A program made the translations under genes and the position numbers. Shown piece by piece: positions 45,620-54,760 of a DNA stretch of 64,000 bases (the first letter of the stretch is position 1; every line of letters begins with the position of its first letter). The DNA is taken from positions 124,001 through 188,000 of the forward strand of contig CAVTCJ010000001.1 in assembly GCA_963733145.1 (NCBI GenBank), given 5' to 3'. The notes beneath the pieces were generated by a model. That model worked only from the letters and a program-made list of their open reading frames with translations, made no database searches and was not told where the DNA came from. Source of the stretch: JAHIKV01 sp963733145 (GTDB lineage Bacteria; Planctomycetota; Planctomycetia; Pirellulales; Thermoguttaceae).

Positions 45620-48089
45620 GACTCGGTGGTTTCCGCGCGGCAGGGCGGGCGCCGACCGGCACGTATCCGTCAGGAGCAAGTCGCCGCCGCTGAGGACTTC
45701 GCCCTGCCAGCCGGGATCGACGACCGTGGTCGAGGTCGGCTCGCAGAGAATGGCGGGGCCGTCGATCACGTCGCCCGCTCGGATCGACTCGCGGAGGAAG
45801 ACGCCGGTCTGATGCGGCCGGGCCTCGAACCAGGTCTCGACCGTCCGCGCCGGCTGGGCCTCGCGATGCGCCGCGGGCAGCGAGGGCGCCAGTCGGCTGC
45901 CCGCTCCGGCGACCGCCTCGACCCGCGCCGCAACAATTTCCAGCGCCCGGCCCTCATGGACGTAGCCGTACAATTTTTGGTGTTCGGCGACGTAGGCTCG
46001 GGCGTAGTCACTGTTTACATGCACCGTCGTATTTTGTGGTGCGGCCGTCTCGGCTGCATCTGGCAGGCGGGACGCCTGCACCACAATTTTCTTCTGGAAA
46101 ACCGCATCACTGCCCGCGTCGGGCTGTGGAATGGTCAAATAGGAATCGAAGCCCCGGTAGCGGAGGTCGAGGAAGCGGCGGACTTCGATCCGCTCCCGGG
46201 GGTAGCCCTCCTGAACGATTTCCGCGCAGGCCTCCTCGGCAAGCTGCCGGAACGTGGGTTCCAGTTCGGCCAGCGCGGACACGGAGTACGGCTGGTAGAC
46301 CCCGGCCACGCGGTGCCGGACGACGTCGGCCATGCCGATCCCGTAGGCGCTCAGCACGCCGGCGTCGGGCGAGCAGAGGACCTGACGGATGCCCAGTTCG
46401 CGGGCGACGGCGCAGGCGTGCTGGCCCGCGGCCCCGCCAAACGCCACCAGCAGGTACTGCCGCGGATCGGCGCCCTTGGCGATGGAGATCGTGCGAATCG
46501 CTTGCACCATCTTCGTGTTGGCGACGCGGAGAAAGCCGTCGGCCAACTCGTGCGGTTCGTAATCCCGCCCGGCGGCTTGGGCGATCTCGCGGCAAATCGC
46601 CTGCAACCGCGACTCGACGACCGGGCGATCGAGCGGAAAGGGGAAATGCGCGGCGAGGATTTTGCCCTGATAGAAGTTCATGTCGGTAACGGCCAGCGGC
46701 CCGCCGCGCCCATAGCAGGCCGGGCCGGGATCGGCCGCGGCGCTCGCGGGACCGACCGTCAGCTTCACGCCGTCGAAGCGGCAGATCGAGCCGCCCCCAG
46801 AGGCCACGGTCTCGATGGCCATCATCGGAGCGACGATGCGGACCCCGGCCTTCTCGGTTTCGTACTCACGCTGGTAGCCGCCCTCGAAGCGGGAGACGTC
46901 GGTGCTGGTCCCGCCCATGTCGAAGCCGATGGCCCGCTGGAAACCGGCCGCTTGGGCGACTTTCGAGAATCCGATCACTCCGCCCGCCGGGCCGGAAAGG
47001 ATGCTGTCCTTGCCGACGAAGGAGTCGGCCTCGACCAGACCGCCGGCCGAAGTGAGGATTTGCAACTGCCCGGCGCCGAGCACCCGGCCATTGCTAATTT
47101 TGTGAGTTTTGTTGGGGCGGCAGTTGTACTGCCGCCCCGGGGTGGCAGTACAACTGCCACCCCAACATCCACAATCTATGTCATGGCCGGGTAAAAGCGA
47201 CGCGCAGCCCGTCGATATACGCCCGCAGGACCGGGTTCAGGTAGGCGTCGACGACGGTGGTGTCGCCGCGGGAGACGATTTTCACCAGCGGGGCGACGCG
47301 GCTGGAGATGCTGATTTCGGCAAAGCCCGCCTCCCGGGCCAGCCGGCCGACCAATTCTTCGTGTGCGGGATGAATGTACGCATGCAGCAGGCAGATGGCC
47401 AGCGATTCGATTCCCTCGCGGTGCAGCGCGGCCAATTGAGCGCGAATCGCTTCGGCGTCGGGCGCCTTGAGCACCGTGCCGTCGGCGGCGATCCGCTCGT
47501 CGATCTCGACCACGGCCGAGAAGAGCGGCTCCGGCTTGCGAATCGCCAGATCGAACAGCCGGGGGCGGTTCTGATAGCCGATCCGCAAGATGTCGCCGAA
47601 GCCGAGCGTCGTCACCAGGGCCGTCGCAGCCCCCTGCCGCGTGAGCAGGGCGTTCGTGCCGCGCGTCGTCCCCAGCCGAACAATCACCGGCGGAATGGCG
47701 TCCGCGCGTCCCAGTCCCAGCAAATAGCGGATGCCGCGGATCGGCGCTTCCTCGTCGGAGACAAGCTCATAAGATTGCCCCGCCGTGGGAGCAACGTCCA
47801 TCCGCTCGGCAAGCAGCAGCACGCGTTGCTCGCGGTAGAAGCCCGCAACGTTCGCCTCGGCCGCGATCGCCCCCTGCCGATCGAGTAACCTTATGCGACA
47901 ACCGTCCCAATAACCGGGCGGATCGGCCAGCCGGGCGGGATCGACGATCTTCCCGCGGTCCGAACCGGGCGCTGCCGCCCCTTTCGCCGCGCCGGAACTG
48001 AGCAGTTTATGCCGCAGCAGCCGGCCGTCGGGACGCCGCCCGATGCAATCGGTAAAAGTCCCTCCCACGTCTATCCAGAATTGCCACAT
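45620..48089 (-). CDS. Hydantoinase A/5-oxoprolinase, N-terminal half (frameshift; two in-frame palindromes)
   Basis: ATG 48089 (MWQFWIDVGGTFTDCIGRRP) begins the ASKHA-like HyuA domain: RLGTTRGTNALLTRQGAA, VVEIDERIAADG, RGDTTVVDAYLNPVLRAYI. A shift near 47190 leads to ISNGRVLGAGQLQILTSAGG, DSILSGPAGGVIGFSKVA, FDMGGTSTDVSRFEGG, AFGGAAGQHACAVARELGI and ILCEPTSTTVVDPGWQGEVL. It uses ATP with the HyuB half. The frame appears to run on into HyuB after a break near 45665, as in fused 5-oxoprolinases of about 1300 aa. Palindromes at 47111-47166 and 46034-46087 are translated within it. Confidence 0.82.
46034..46087. repeat. TTGTGGTGC ... GCACCACAA palindrome in the HyuA domain
   Basis: Inverted ends of nine bases, with GGCGGGACGCCTGC-type inner bases. 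It is translated as IVVQASRLPDAAETAAPQNT between two conserved stretches of HyuA. A similar sequence is found in the MFS gene (about 28128-28240). Confidence 0.75.
47111..47166. repeat. GTTGGGGCGGCAGTTGTACTG / CAGTACAACTGCCACCCCAAC palindrome in the HyuA domain
   Basis: Arms of about 23 bases with one mismatch region (GGCGG/CCACC). Allowing for the frameshift near 47190, it reads through as WGGSCTATPGRQYNCRPN before ISNGRV, without a stop. Confidence 0.8.
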
Positions 48090-48570
48090 CGGGAATAGGG
48101 GCCGAATCCTTTGGTCTATGAGACAGTGATTTGCACGGCCGACTGCGAATCCGTCTTCTCTCGGATAAGGCGACATCGCGCCGCGGCTCGATTAAGCACG
48201 TTGGAGGCGGTTTTTCAGTCGGCGAGAACCGCCTTCTAGTTGGAAAAGGCGATTCGCAATCGGAGCGCCATGGCGGCAAGCTACCATTTCCACCACGAGT
48301 TGTCAACATTGTGATTTTCGTCCAGCATGCGCTCGTGGTTGATCGCTTTGGCGTTATAAACTCGACGCATCCCCGCCATGAATATGTTGAACTTGCTTTG
48401 CAAACCGGTTGGCAGGAACAATCGTAGATATTGCCGGCAACCGGCAATTCCGCTAATATCATCCGCGTCTGAGACAACACGATGCGTCATCTCTAAAATC
48501 TGATTTTCGGAATTGGCATTCGTTTTTTCAGTCCCCTTCGCAATCCCAGGTCACTTACCGGACACCGGCC
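48090..48570. other. Gene-free stretch between the divergent oxoprolinase and lipid-head-group genes
   Basis: No supported gene, tRNA or strong hairpin was found. ORFs on either strand here are short and low in coding character. It should hold both divergent promoters; no clear -35/-10 pair can be picked. Confidence 0.5.
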
Positions 48571-49210
48571 ATGCTTTATCTGCAAAAAGGCGAATTTCAG
48601 AAACTCGTGCGTTGGATGGCCGGCCGCTGGATGACGGCCAATCAGGCCACCTGTTTCGGCATCCTGTTCGTTCTGCTGACCGCTGCGGCCTTTTATGTGG
48701 GGCTCAGTTACGAAGGCTGCCGCTGGATGCTGTTGTTGGTCCCGCCGTTCTTGATTCTGCGGATGGCGAATGAACGCCCTGGACGGGATGCTCGCCCGGG
48801 AATACGGCACCGGCAGCGTCGCCGGAGAATTGTTCAACGAGGGACTGGACGTGATCGGCGATACGATTTGTTACGGCAGTCTGTTTTTCGTGCCGGACGG
48901 ACCGATGCTCAGCCTGACGCTGTTGTTGATCCTGTCCTGGATGGCGGAGTTTTTCGGCGTATTAGGAAAAGGATTTCCCGGCGGGGTCCGCCGGCATGAG
49001 ACGTTCTTGGGCGGAAAACCCGACCGGGCCGTTTGGATGTCGATCCTGGCACTGCTGCTCTTCTTCGTGCCCGGTTTCATCGGCGACGTGCCCTATTACT
49101 TGCTGACGATGTCGGTGTTCGTATTTGCGACCAGCGTCATTCGCATTCGCAAAACACTGCTCGCGGCGAAGGGGGAGAAATACGAGTCGTACACTTGGAT
49201 CGGAAGGTGA
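48571..49210 (+). CDS. CDP-alcohol phosphatidyltransferase family protein, YnbA-like (one frameshift)
   Basis: It starts at ATG 48571 (MLYLQKGEFQKLVRWMAGRW). Helices follow (FGILFVLLTAAAFYVGL; WMLLLVPPFLILRMA); a break near 48775 then leads to NALDGMLAREYGTGSVAGEL with FNEGLD, the active site DG-x2-AR-x8-G motif. The first and third aspartates of the classical motif are asparagines here, as in YnbA-type members with LNALDG and LNE. Further helices follow to the end at 49210. About 213 aa. It would transfer a phosphoalcohol from a CDP-linked lipid or vice versa. The next gene is CdsA-like, giving the YnbA/YnbB pairing; the product lipid is unknown. Confidence 0.82.
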
Positions 49211-49214
49211 ACGG

Positions 49215-50267
49215 ATGAAGCCCGCACGGATGCTGCTGTTGGCGCTGATTATCGGCATTTCGTTGTGTCTTCTGGTGCAAAGAGAAGACCTCAGGATGCT
49301 GTCGGTGATGGTTCCCTTGCTGGGCGTCCTGCTGTTTTTCTCCTTGGTATGGCGGTGGATGAAATGGCGGACTCTTCCCGCCGCCGATGAAATCCGCGAC
49401 CGCACGTTGACCTGGTGGTGGATGACCGCCGTTTTCTTCCTGGCGATTGCCACGCACCGCGTCGTATCGTTCGTGTTTCTCGGTTTTCTGTGTTTTGGGG
49501 CGCTGCGGGAGTATTTTTCGCTGCTCCCCGCGGAAGAAATGGTTTCCGGGCGAATTGTCTCCTTCAAGGATCGGTTTTCAATCCTCGTCTGCTATCTGTC
49601 CATTCCGGCGGTAATTTACATCGCGTACATCAATTGGTACAACTTGTTCGTCATTTTCATACCGGTATACCTCGTCCTTCTCCTGCCGATTCTCTTCGTT
49701 CTGCAAAACCGGACGCAGGGTAGCCTGAAATCGCTGGCCGTGCTCTCGCTGGGGCTGCTGTTCTTCGTCTACAACCTGGGTCATTGCCTGTTCATGATCA
49801 ACTTCGGCGCGATCCTCTTGATGTATTGCTTCACGCTGACCGAAGTGCGGGACTTGCTGTCGTACTGGATCGGCAAGTCGTTCGCAGCGCTCGGGGGGAG
49901 GATGGAGGACGGTTTTTGGAAACGGGCGCTCGAAACCCGCATCGCCCCCGCTGTCAGCCCCAAAAAGACCTGGGCGGCCGGGTTATGCGCCGCCGTCTTG
50001 ACCGCGGCGGCGTCGTTGCTCTTCGTGCCGTTGCTGCCCGATTTTCCCCAAGGCAGATTGTCGCTTCAGTATTGCGCGTTCGTCGGTTTAATGATCGGGA
50101 TAGCGGGCCTGTTCGGCGACCTTGTCTTCTCGATGATCAAGCGCGACATCGGCGTGAAGGATTCCGGGGCGACATTACCCGGCCACGGCGGCATCATCGA
50201 CCGCGTCGACAGCCTGGTCTTTACCACGCCCGTCACGTTTCATCTGATCCACTGGCTCTATTTCTGA
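49215..50267 (+). CDS. Phosphatidate cytidylyltransferase family protein (CdsA/YnbB-like)
   Basis: 350 aa from ATG 49215 (MKPARMLLLALIIGISL), four bases after the previous gene's stop. It has eight or so membrane helices and, at the C-terminus, the CdsA signature in KRDIGVKDSGATLPGHGGII plus DRVDSL, with the PKKTW motif at about residue 255. It makes CDP-activated lipid from phosphatidate and CTP. Closeness to the CDP-alcohol phosphotransferase gene suggests a coupled lipid-head-group pathway distinct from the housekeeping one. The frame is intact. Confidence 0.88.
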   Translation: MKPARMLLLALIIGISLCLLVQREDLRMLSVMVPLLGVLLFFSLVWRWMKWRTLPAADEIRDRTLTWWWMTAVFFLAIATHRVVSFVFLGFLCFGALREYFSLLPAEEMVSGRIVSFKDRFSILVCYLSIPAVIYIAYINWYNLFVIFIPVYLVLLLPILFVLQNRTQGSLKSLAVLSLGLLFFVYNLGHCLFMINFGAILLMYCFTLTEVRDLLSYWIGKSFAALGGRMEDGFWKRALETRIAPAVSPKKTWAAGLCAAVLTAAASLLFVPLLPDFPQGRLSLQYCAFVGLMIGIAGLFGDLVFSMIKRDIGVKDSGATLPGHGGIIDRVDSLVFTTPVTFHLIHWLYF

Positions 50268-50377
50268 AGTATCCAAATCGACGATTGAAACCGCCTGCCG
50301 AGACTTTTCAACAAGCAGTCGGCCCCGGACCATCGCGAAACAAAGCCCGTGAATCCATCACCGCGCAATCCCGCAAG

Positions 50378-50710
50378 TCAATCGTTGCACGCGGGACTGA
50401 AGGCGGCGAGGAGGTCCTTCTCCTTGTCCAGCCGAGACTGCTCCGATTCGTCCGACTGCAGGCAGATGCAATTGGCGCCCAGCCGCAAGAGGTCCTGTGC
50501 TTTGCGGTGCTTGTCGAACGGTTGCGAGAGGTCCTCGGTGTTGCCCACGTAGAGAACCTTGTGCCGCTGCTCTCCGTGGGCGTCGTGAGCGCGATAGGCG
50601 ATCATGTACACTCCGCCGATCTTGCGGAAATGCGCGCCGAAGGGGAACACCTTGAAACGGTATTGATTGCCGGAATCGCCTTTGAACATAGCTCGGCCTA
50701 GAGACGCCAT
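50378..50710 (-). CDS. Small GIY-YIG-like protein of unknown function
   Basis: 110 aa, starting at ATG 50710 (MASLGRAMFKGDSGNQYRF) with GGAG six bases upstream. GGVYMIAYRAHDAHGEQ and HKVLYVGNTEDLSQPFDKHRKAQ resemble the first two strands and the helix of GIY-YIG nucleases (GVY...YVG). The catalytic arginine/glutamate pattern is not clear and the chain is short. It may be a reduced, non-catalytic version. The frame is intact. Confidence 0.55.
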   Translation of the reverse strand: MASLGRAMFKGDSGNQYRFKVFPFGAHFRKIGGVYMIAYRAHDAHGEQRHKVLYVGNTEDLSQPFDKHRKAQDLLRLGANCICLQSDESEQSRLDKEKDLLAAFSPACND

Positions 50711-50886
50711 TTTCCGCTCCTTTGCGGTTGGAACAAAACTGGAACCAATTCAGCCGTCTGCGGTGACGAACGAATCACGGCAAATGATGAACGGGAGGAA
50801 ACTGAGAAAACAGAGTAAACAGAGACGATTTCACTCTGTTGCCTCGGTTTTCTCCCGTCTAATAATCTTCCGAACGGCATGCAGCG

Positions 50887-51045
50887 TTATTCCTGGTGAG
50901 CGTCGCCGTCGCTGGTCACTACTCGGACGTCGGCCTCTTCGGGCCGCTCTTTGCGGATCCGGCGGCGTTCTTGTTTGGCCTCCGCCTTCTGCCGCTTGAT
51001 GGTTTCCCGCTGACGTTTGGCGTATGTATTTTTATCTCTTGCCAT
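50887..51045 (-). CDS. Small, highly charged 52-residue protein
   Basis: ATG 51045 (MARDKNTYAKRQRETIKRQK) with GGAGG nine bases upstream, stop at 50887. The first 35 residues are almost all charged (KRQKAEAKQERRRIRKERPEE), and the tail is acidic. Similar short Lys/Arg/Glu-rich proteins beginning MARxxNTxxKRQRE are seen in several phyla; function unknown, perhaps nucleic-acid binding. Confidence 0.6.
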   Translation of the reverse strand: MARDKNTYAKRQRETIKRQKAEAKQERRRIRKERPEEADVRVVTSDGDAHQE

Positions 51046-51598
51046 AAACGCTCCCTCCGGCCGTAGCAGCCGAAATAGACGATCCGTCAGAAATTGACGG
51101 ACGGAATTATGTCGGGGCGGCGGTCGTGCCGTCGCCCTGGTCGATGATAGGCGGCGGATAATCGTCGCACAATAAATACAAGCGGATCAGCCGCGATCCA
51201 AGAGACATCCGCGGCAGGTCGCCGACCAAAGGCGACTCGGAGCGAAGGAGTTGGAGGGAAGCTGAGGGGCCTACGGTCCCTTCCTCACAATCGGCATTAT
51301 AGCACGATTGGTTCCCTTTGGATAGAGCGCTCGAACTTGGCGCCGCAAGACGTAACGTTACGCACTTTGTGTTGTTCGGTCGGCTGCTTGTTGAGCATCG
51401 GATAAACAATGTCGAGAACGATAGCCGGCGGCCAACCGCCGCCGGTGGCGAAACCCGCTGATTCAATGTATTCCAGGGCCCGTTGACCCCCGGCTAAGGT
51501 TCCAAATACATGGATTGTCGAGGTTGCGCCACCCCCCGGGTGTGTTTTTGTTGAGCCGTCGGCAAACTATAATAGATATAGCGCCAGGAGCCATTCCA
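51046..51598. other. Gene-free stretch upstream of the prenyltransferase-like gene
   Basis: No supported gene. It contains a GCCGGCGGCCAACCGCCGCCGG hairpin near 51423-51446 followed by a GACCCCCGGCTA end, like the 28909-29111 family, and a TATAAT sequence at 51568-51573, about 25 bases before the GTG start of the next gene. No properly spaced -35 box was seen. Confidence 0.45.
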
Positions 51599-53133
51599 GT
51601 GTCGGGAATTTCCAACAAACCGCCCCCGTTGCCCCCCAACTCGAAATCCAAGGATCCGACCTCCTTGGCCCGGCGGGGTTGGCTGTCCGACCAGGTTCAC
51701 ATCGAGTCCTCGGCCTGGCTGATCAGTTTCCTGATTCACGGCACGGCGTTGTTCATCCTGGGGTTGATTACCTTCAACGTCGAGTCGGGCAGCGCTCAGA
51801 TGAGCCTGATGGCCCAAATCGGCAAAGACGAGCCGGTGGTGGAGAGCGTCGCCCGTCAGCCGCTGATCGTCACCCCGGACGTCGAAGAAGGCGCCCGATC
51901 GAAGAAAATCCCCACGGAGGTTCCGCTGCCGGCCGTGCCGCTCGACGTGCCCAAAATCATCTTGCCGGTCGAATCGCCGACGGTGGCGAAAGAGTCCCGG
52001 CCGGCGGCGTCCTCGCGTCCGGCCAAGCCCACCCCAAAGCCAAGCGGCAAGCCCCGTGCAATCACCACGCCCACCGGGGGCGGATGGGAGGGGCGCGATC
52101 CGGACGCCAGGCCCCGCTTGGCGCGAAACTCCGGCGGCAACAAGCAGAGCGAGGCGGCCGTCGAGCGCGGACTCCGTTGGCTGGCGGCACATCAACGCGC
52201 GGACGGGAGTTGGAGCTTCGACCTGACGAAACCGCCCTGCAACGGACTATGCCGCAATTCCGGCACGGAGGCGAGCGTCACCGCCGCCACCGGCCTGGCC
52301 CTGCTCCCCTTCCTCGGCGCAGGCTACACGCACAAACAGGGCGAACACCAAGCGGTGGTCAAACGAGGACTGTACGCCCTCGGCGCGCAGGCCCTGGTGA
52401 CGCCGCACGGCATCGATCTCCGCGGCGGCGGCACGATGTACGCCCAGGGCATTGCCGCTATCGCCCTGTGCGAGGCTTACGGCATGACCCGCGACGAGGC
52501 CTTGAAGGAGGCCGCGCAGGGGCGCTGCAGTTCATCGTCTACGCCCAGGACCTCAAGGGGGGCGGCTGGCGATACACACCGGGCGAGCCGGGCGACGTCA
52601 CCGTCACCGGCTGGCAATTGATGGCCCTGCGCAGCGGACAACTCGCCCGGCTGAGAGTTCCCTCGCCCACGATCGGAATGGTCGAGCAGTTCCTCGACAG
52701 CGTGCAGACCGACGGCGGCGCGAGATACCGCTACCAGGTCCAGCGCAAACCGGAGCGGACCACCACGGCCGTGGGCCTGCTCTGCCGGATGTATCTCGGC
52801 TGGGACCGCGACCGGCCGGCGCTGTACCAGGGGGTCAATTTTCTGCACGGTTGGGGCCCCTCGAAAACCAACATCTACTACGATTATTATGCCACCCAGG
52901 TGCTGCACTTCTGGGAAGGACCCGAGTGGCAGGCCTGGAACGTCAAGATGCGCGACCACCTCGTCGCCACGCAGGCGCAAACGAGCCACGAGGCCGGCAG
53001 TTGGCACTTCGACGATCCCTATGGCAACCGCGGCGGCCGGCTCTACACCACGGCCATGGCCGTCATGATCCTCGAAGTCTATTACAGCCACATGCCGCTG
53101 TTCGGGCCGCGGGCGGTCAGAGAGCCGCACTGA
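51599..53133 (+). CDS. Membrane-anchored prenyltransferase/squalene-cyclase-like repeat protein (one frameshift)
   Basis: GTG 51599 (VSGISNKPPPLPPNSKSK) follows AGGAG. A membrane helix (AWLISFLIHGTALFILGLITF, about 40-60) is followed by a proline-rich linker (about 110-180). An alpha-alpha toroid repeat region then runs to the end (VERGLRWLAAHQRADGSWSFD; VTAATGLALLPFLGAGYTH; a break near 52518; then LQFIVYAQDLKGGGWRYTPG; VTGWQLMALRSGQLA; TTTAVGLLCRMYLGWDR; YTTAMAVMILEVYY). The QxxxGSW-type repeats are shared with terpene cyclases, but planctomycetes have many such large proteins of unknown role. About 511 aa. Confidence 0.75.
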
Positions 53134-53263
53134 GCGGGACTGTCCCAATTTTCGTGTCAACGAAAATGGGACTGTCCCCTTGGCGGTATGAGCGGCCGCC
53201 GGCGTCCCCTTTCGCGATTTTGCCAGGTTTGTTAGGCTATGGTAGCACTGAGCATCGTCCGTT

Positions 53264-53341
53264 GCGAAACCGCAAGCGGCTGGTTTGCGTATCACGGATT
53301 TCCAGCATTTTTGCACGGCGAAACCGCAAGCGGCTGGTTTG
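53264..53341. repeat. Two direct copies of GCGAAACCGCAAGCGGCTGG(TTTG)
   Basis: Copies at 53264-53287 and 53318-53341 are exact over 24 bases, about 60 bases upstream of hisS. The core (GTTGCGAAACCGCAAGCGGC) also occurs inside mnmG at 36104-36123. A separate GGGACTGTCCC-type hairpin lies at about 53140-53185. Confidence 0.8.
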
Positions 53342-53398
53342 TGTTCCCCGAGACCCGCATCCCCGCAACCCCGCATCCCCGAACCCCCGATCTTGCCC

Positions 53399-54742
53399 GT
53401 GTCCGAACCGACCCGCATTACTCCGCGAACGTTGAAGGGATTCCGCGACTGGCCGCCGGAGGCGATGATTCCCCGCGAGCGGTTGATCGACACCGCCCGG
53501 CGCGTTTTCCGCTCGTACGGATTTTCGCCGATCGACACCCCGGCGCTGGAATACCTCGACATTCTCTCCGGCAAGGGGAGCGAGGAGACCGACAAGCAAC
53601 TCTATAAGTTTCAGGACCACGGTGGCCGCTGGGTGGGGATGCGGTTCGACCTGACGGTGCCGCTGGCGCGGTTCGCCGCCCAGCACATCGACAAGCTGGG
53701 CACGCCGCTGAAGCGTTACCACATCGCCACGGTCTGGCGCGGCGAGAACACGCAGCGGGGCCGCTTCCGCGAGTTCATGCAGTGCGATTTCGACACCATC
53801 GGCGCCCGCTCGACCGCCGCCGACGTGGAAACCGTGCTGGTCATTCACGAACTGCTCCGCGAGATCGGCTTCACCGAGTTCACCATTCGGCTGAACAACC
53901 GGCTGGTGCTGACCGGGCTGCTGGAATCGTTCGGTCTGGCCGCGCGCTCGACCGCCGTGCTCCGCGCGTTGGACAAGCTGGCCAAGATCGGCCCCGACGC
54001 CGTCGCCGAGGAGATGGTCGCCGCGGCCGGGGCCACGCCCGAACAGGCCCGGGGCGTCTTGCGGCTCAGCGAAATCTCCGGCGGTAACGACGAGGTCCTC
54101 CGTCAAGTCGAATCGCTGCTGGCCGGCAGCGAAACCGGGCTGGCCGGCGTCGCCCGGCTCCGGGAGGTAATCGAGGGGGCGGCGGCCGGCGGTGTGCCCG
54201 ACGACCGGCTGCGGCTCGATCTGTCCATCGCCCGGGGTTTGGACTACTACACCGGCTCGGTCTTCGAGACGTTTCTCGACGCCCTGCCGGGCATCGGCAG
54301 CGTCTGCTCCGGCGGACGGTACGACAATCTGGCCGCGCTGTTCACCGCGCAGGAATTGCCGGGCGTCGGGGCTTCGCTCGGGCTGGACCGCCTGCTGGCC
54401 GCGATGGAAGAGCTGGGCATGATCGAGCGGGTCGCCACGCCCGCCCCCGTGTTCATCCCTTTCTTCGACCAGGACCGGCTGCACGATTATCTCCGCCTGG
54501 CCGCGGCGCTTCGCGCCTCGGGCGTCGGCGTCGAACTGTACCCGGACCCCAAACGTCTCGGCCAGCAACTAAAATACGCCGACCGCCGCGGCTTCCGCGT
54601 GGCCCTGATCGCCGGCGGCGACGAGTTCGCCAAGGGTGTCTGCCAGGTGAAAGACCTGCGAACCGGCGCGAAGCAGGACGTTCCGCTGACGGCCGGCGCG
54701 GCCGAGGTCATCGCGGCGGTAACTCGAATCCTGACGGAATGA
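53399..54742 (+). CDS. hisS: Histidyl-tRNA synthetase
   Basis: 447 aa from GTG 53399 (VSEPTRITPRTLKGFRDWPP). Class II synthetase motifs: motif 1 region (RRVFRSYGFSPIDTPALEY), motif 2 (RYHIATVWRGENTQRGRFREFMQCDFD), and the histidine-specific motifs LDLSIARGLDYYTGSVFE and SVCSGGRYDNLA. Motif 3 is GVGASLGLDRLLAAMEE, with a C-terminal anticodon-binding domain (VFIPFFDQDRLHDYLRLAAALR). It charges tRNA-His. The frame is intact. Confidence 0.96.
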   Translation: MSEPTRITPRTLKGFRDWPPEAMIPRERLIDTARRVFRSYGFSPIDTPALEYLDILSGKGSEETDKQLYKFQDHGGRWVGMRFDLTVPLARFAAQHIDKLGTPLKRYHIATVWRGENTQRGRFREFMQCDFDTIGARSTAADVETVLVIHELLREIGFTEFTIRLNNRLVLTGLLESFGLAARSTAVLRALDKLAKIGPDAVAEEMVAAAGATPEQARGVLRLSEISGGNDEVLRQVESLLAGSETGLAGVARLREVIEGAAAGGVPDDRLRLDLSIARGLDYYTGSVFETFLDALPGIGSVCSGGRYDNLAALFTAQELPGVGASLGLDRLLAAMEELGMIERVATPAPVFIPFFDQDRLHDYLRLAAALRASGVGVELYPDPKRLGQQLKYADRRGFRVALIAGGDEFAKGVCQVKDLRTGAKQDVPLTAGAAEVIAAVTRILTE

Positions 54743-54760
54743 CGAAAGGGTGATTTAAGC

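Noticed and set aside
47181..47183. HyuA as a gene truncated by the palindrome at 47111-47166
   Set aside because: Allowing the same kind of one-base shift seen elsewhere, the frame reads through the palindrome without a stop into conserved HyuA sequence, so the palindrome itself does not break the gene.
45590..47194. Plus-strand ORF of 534 aa opposite HyuA
   Set aside because: Shadow frame without motifs; HyuA motifs lie on the minus strand.
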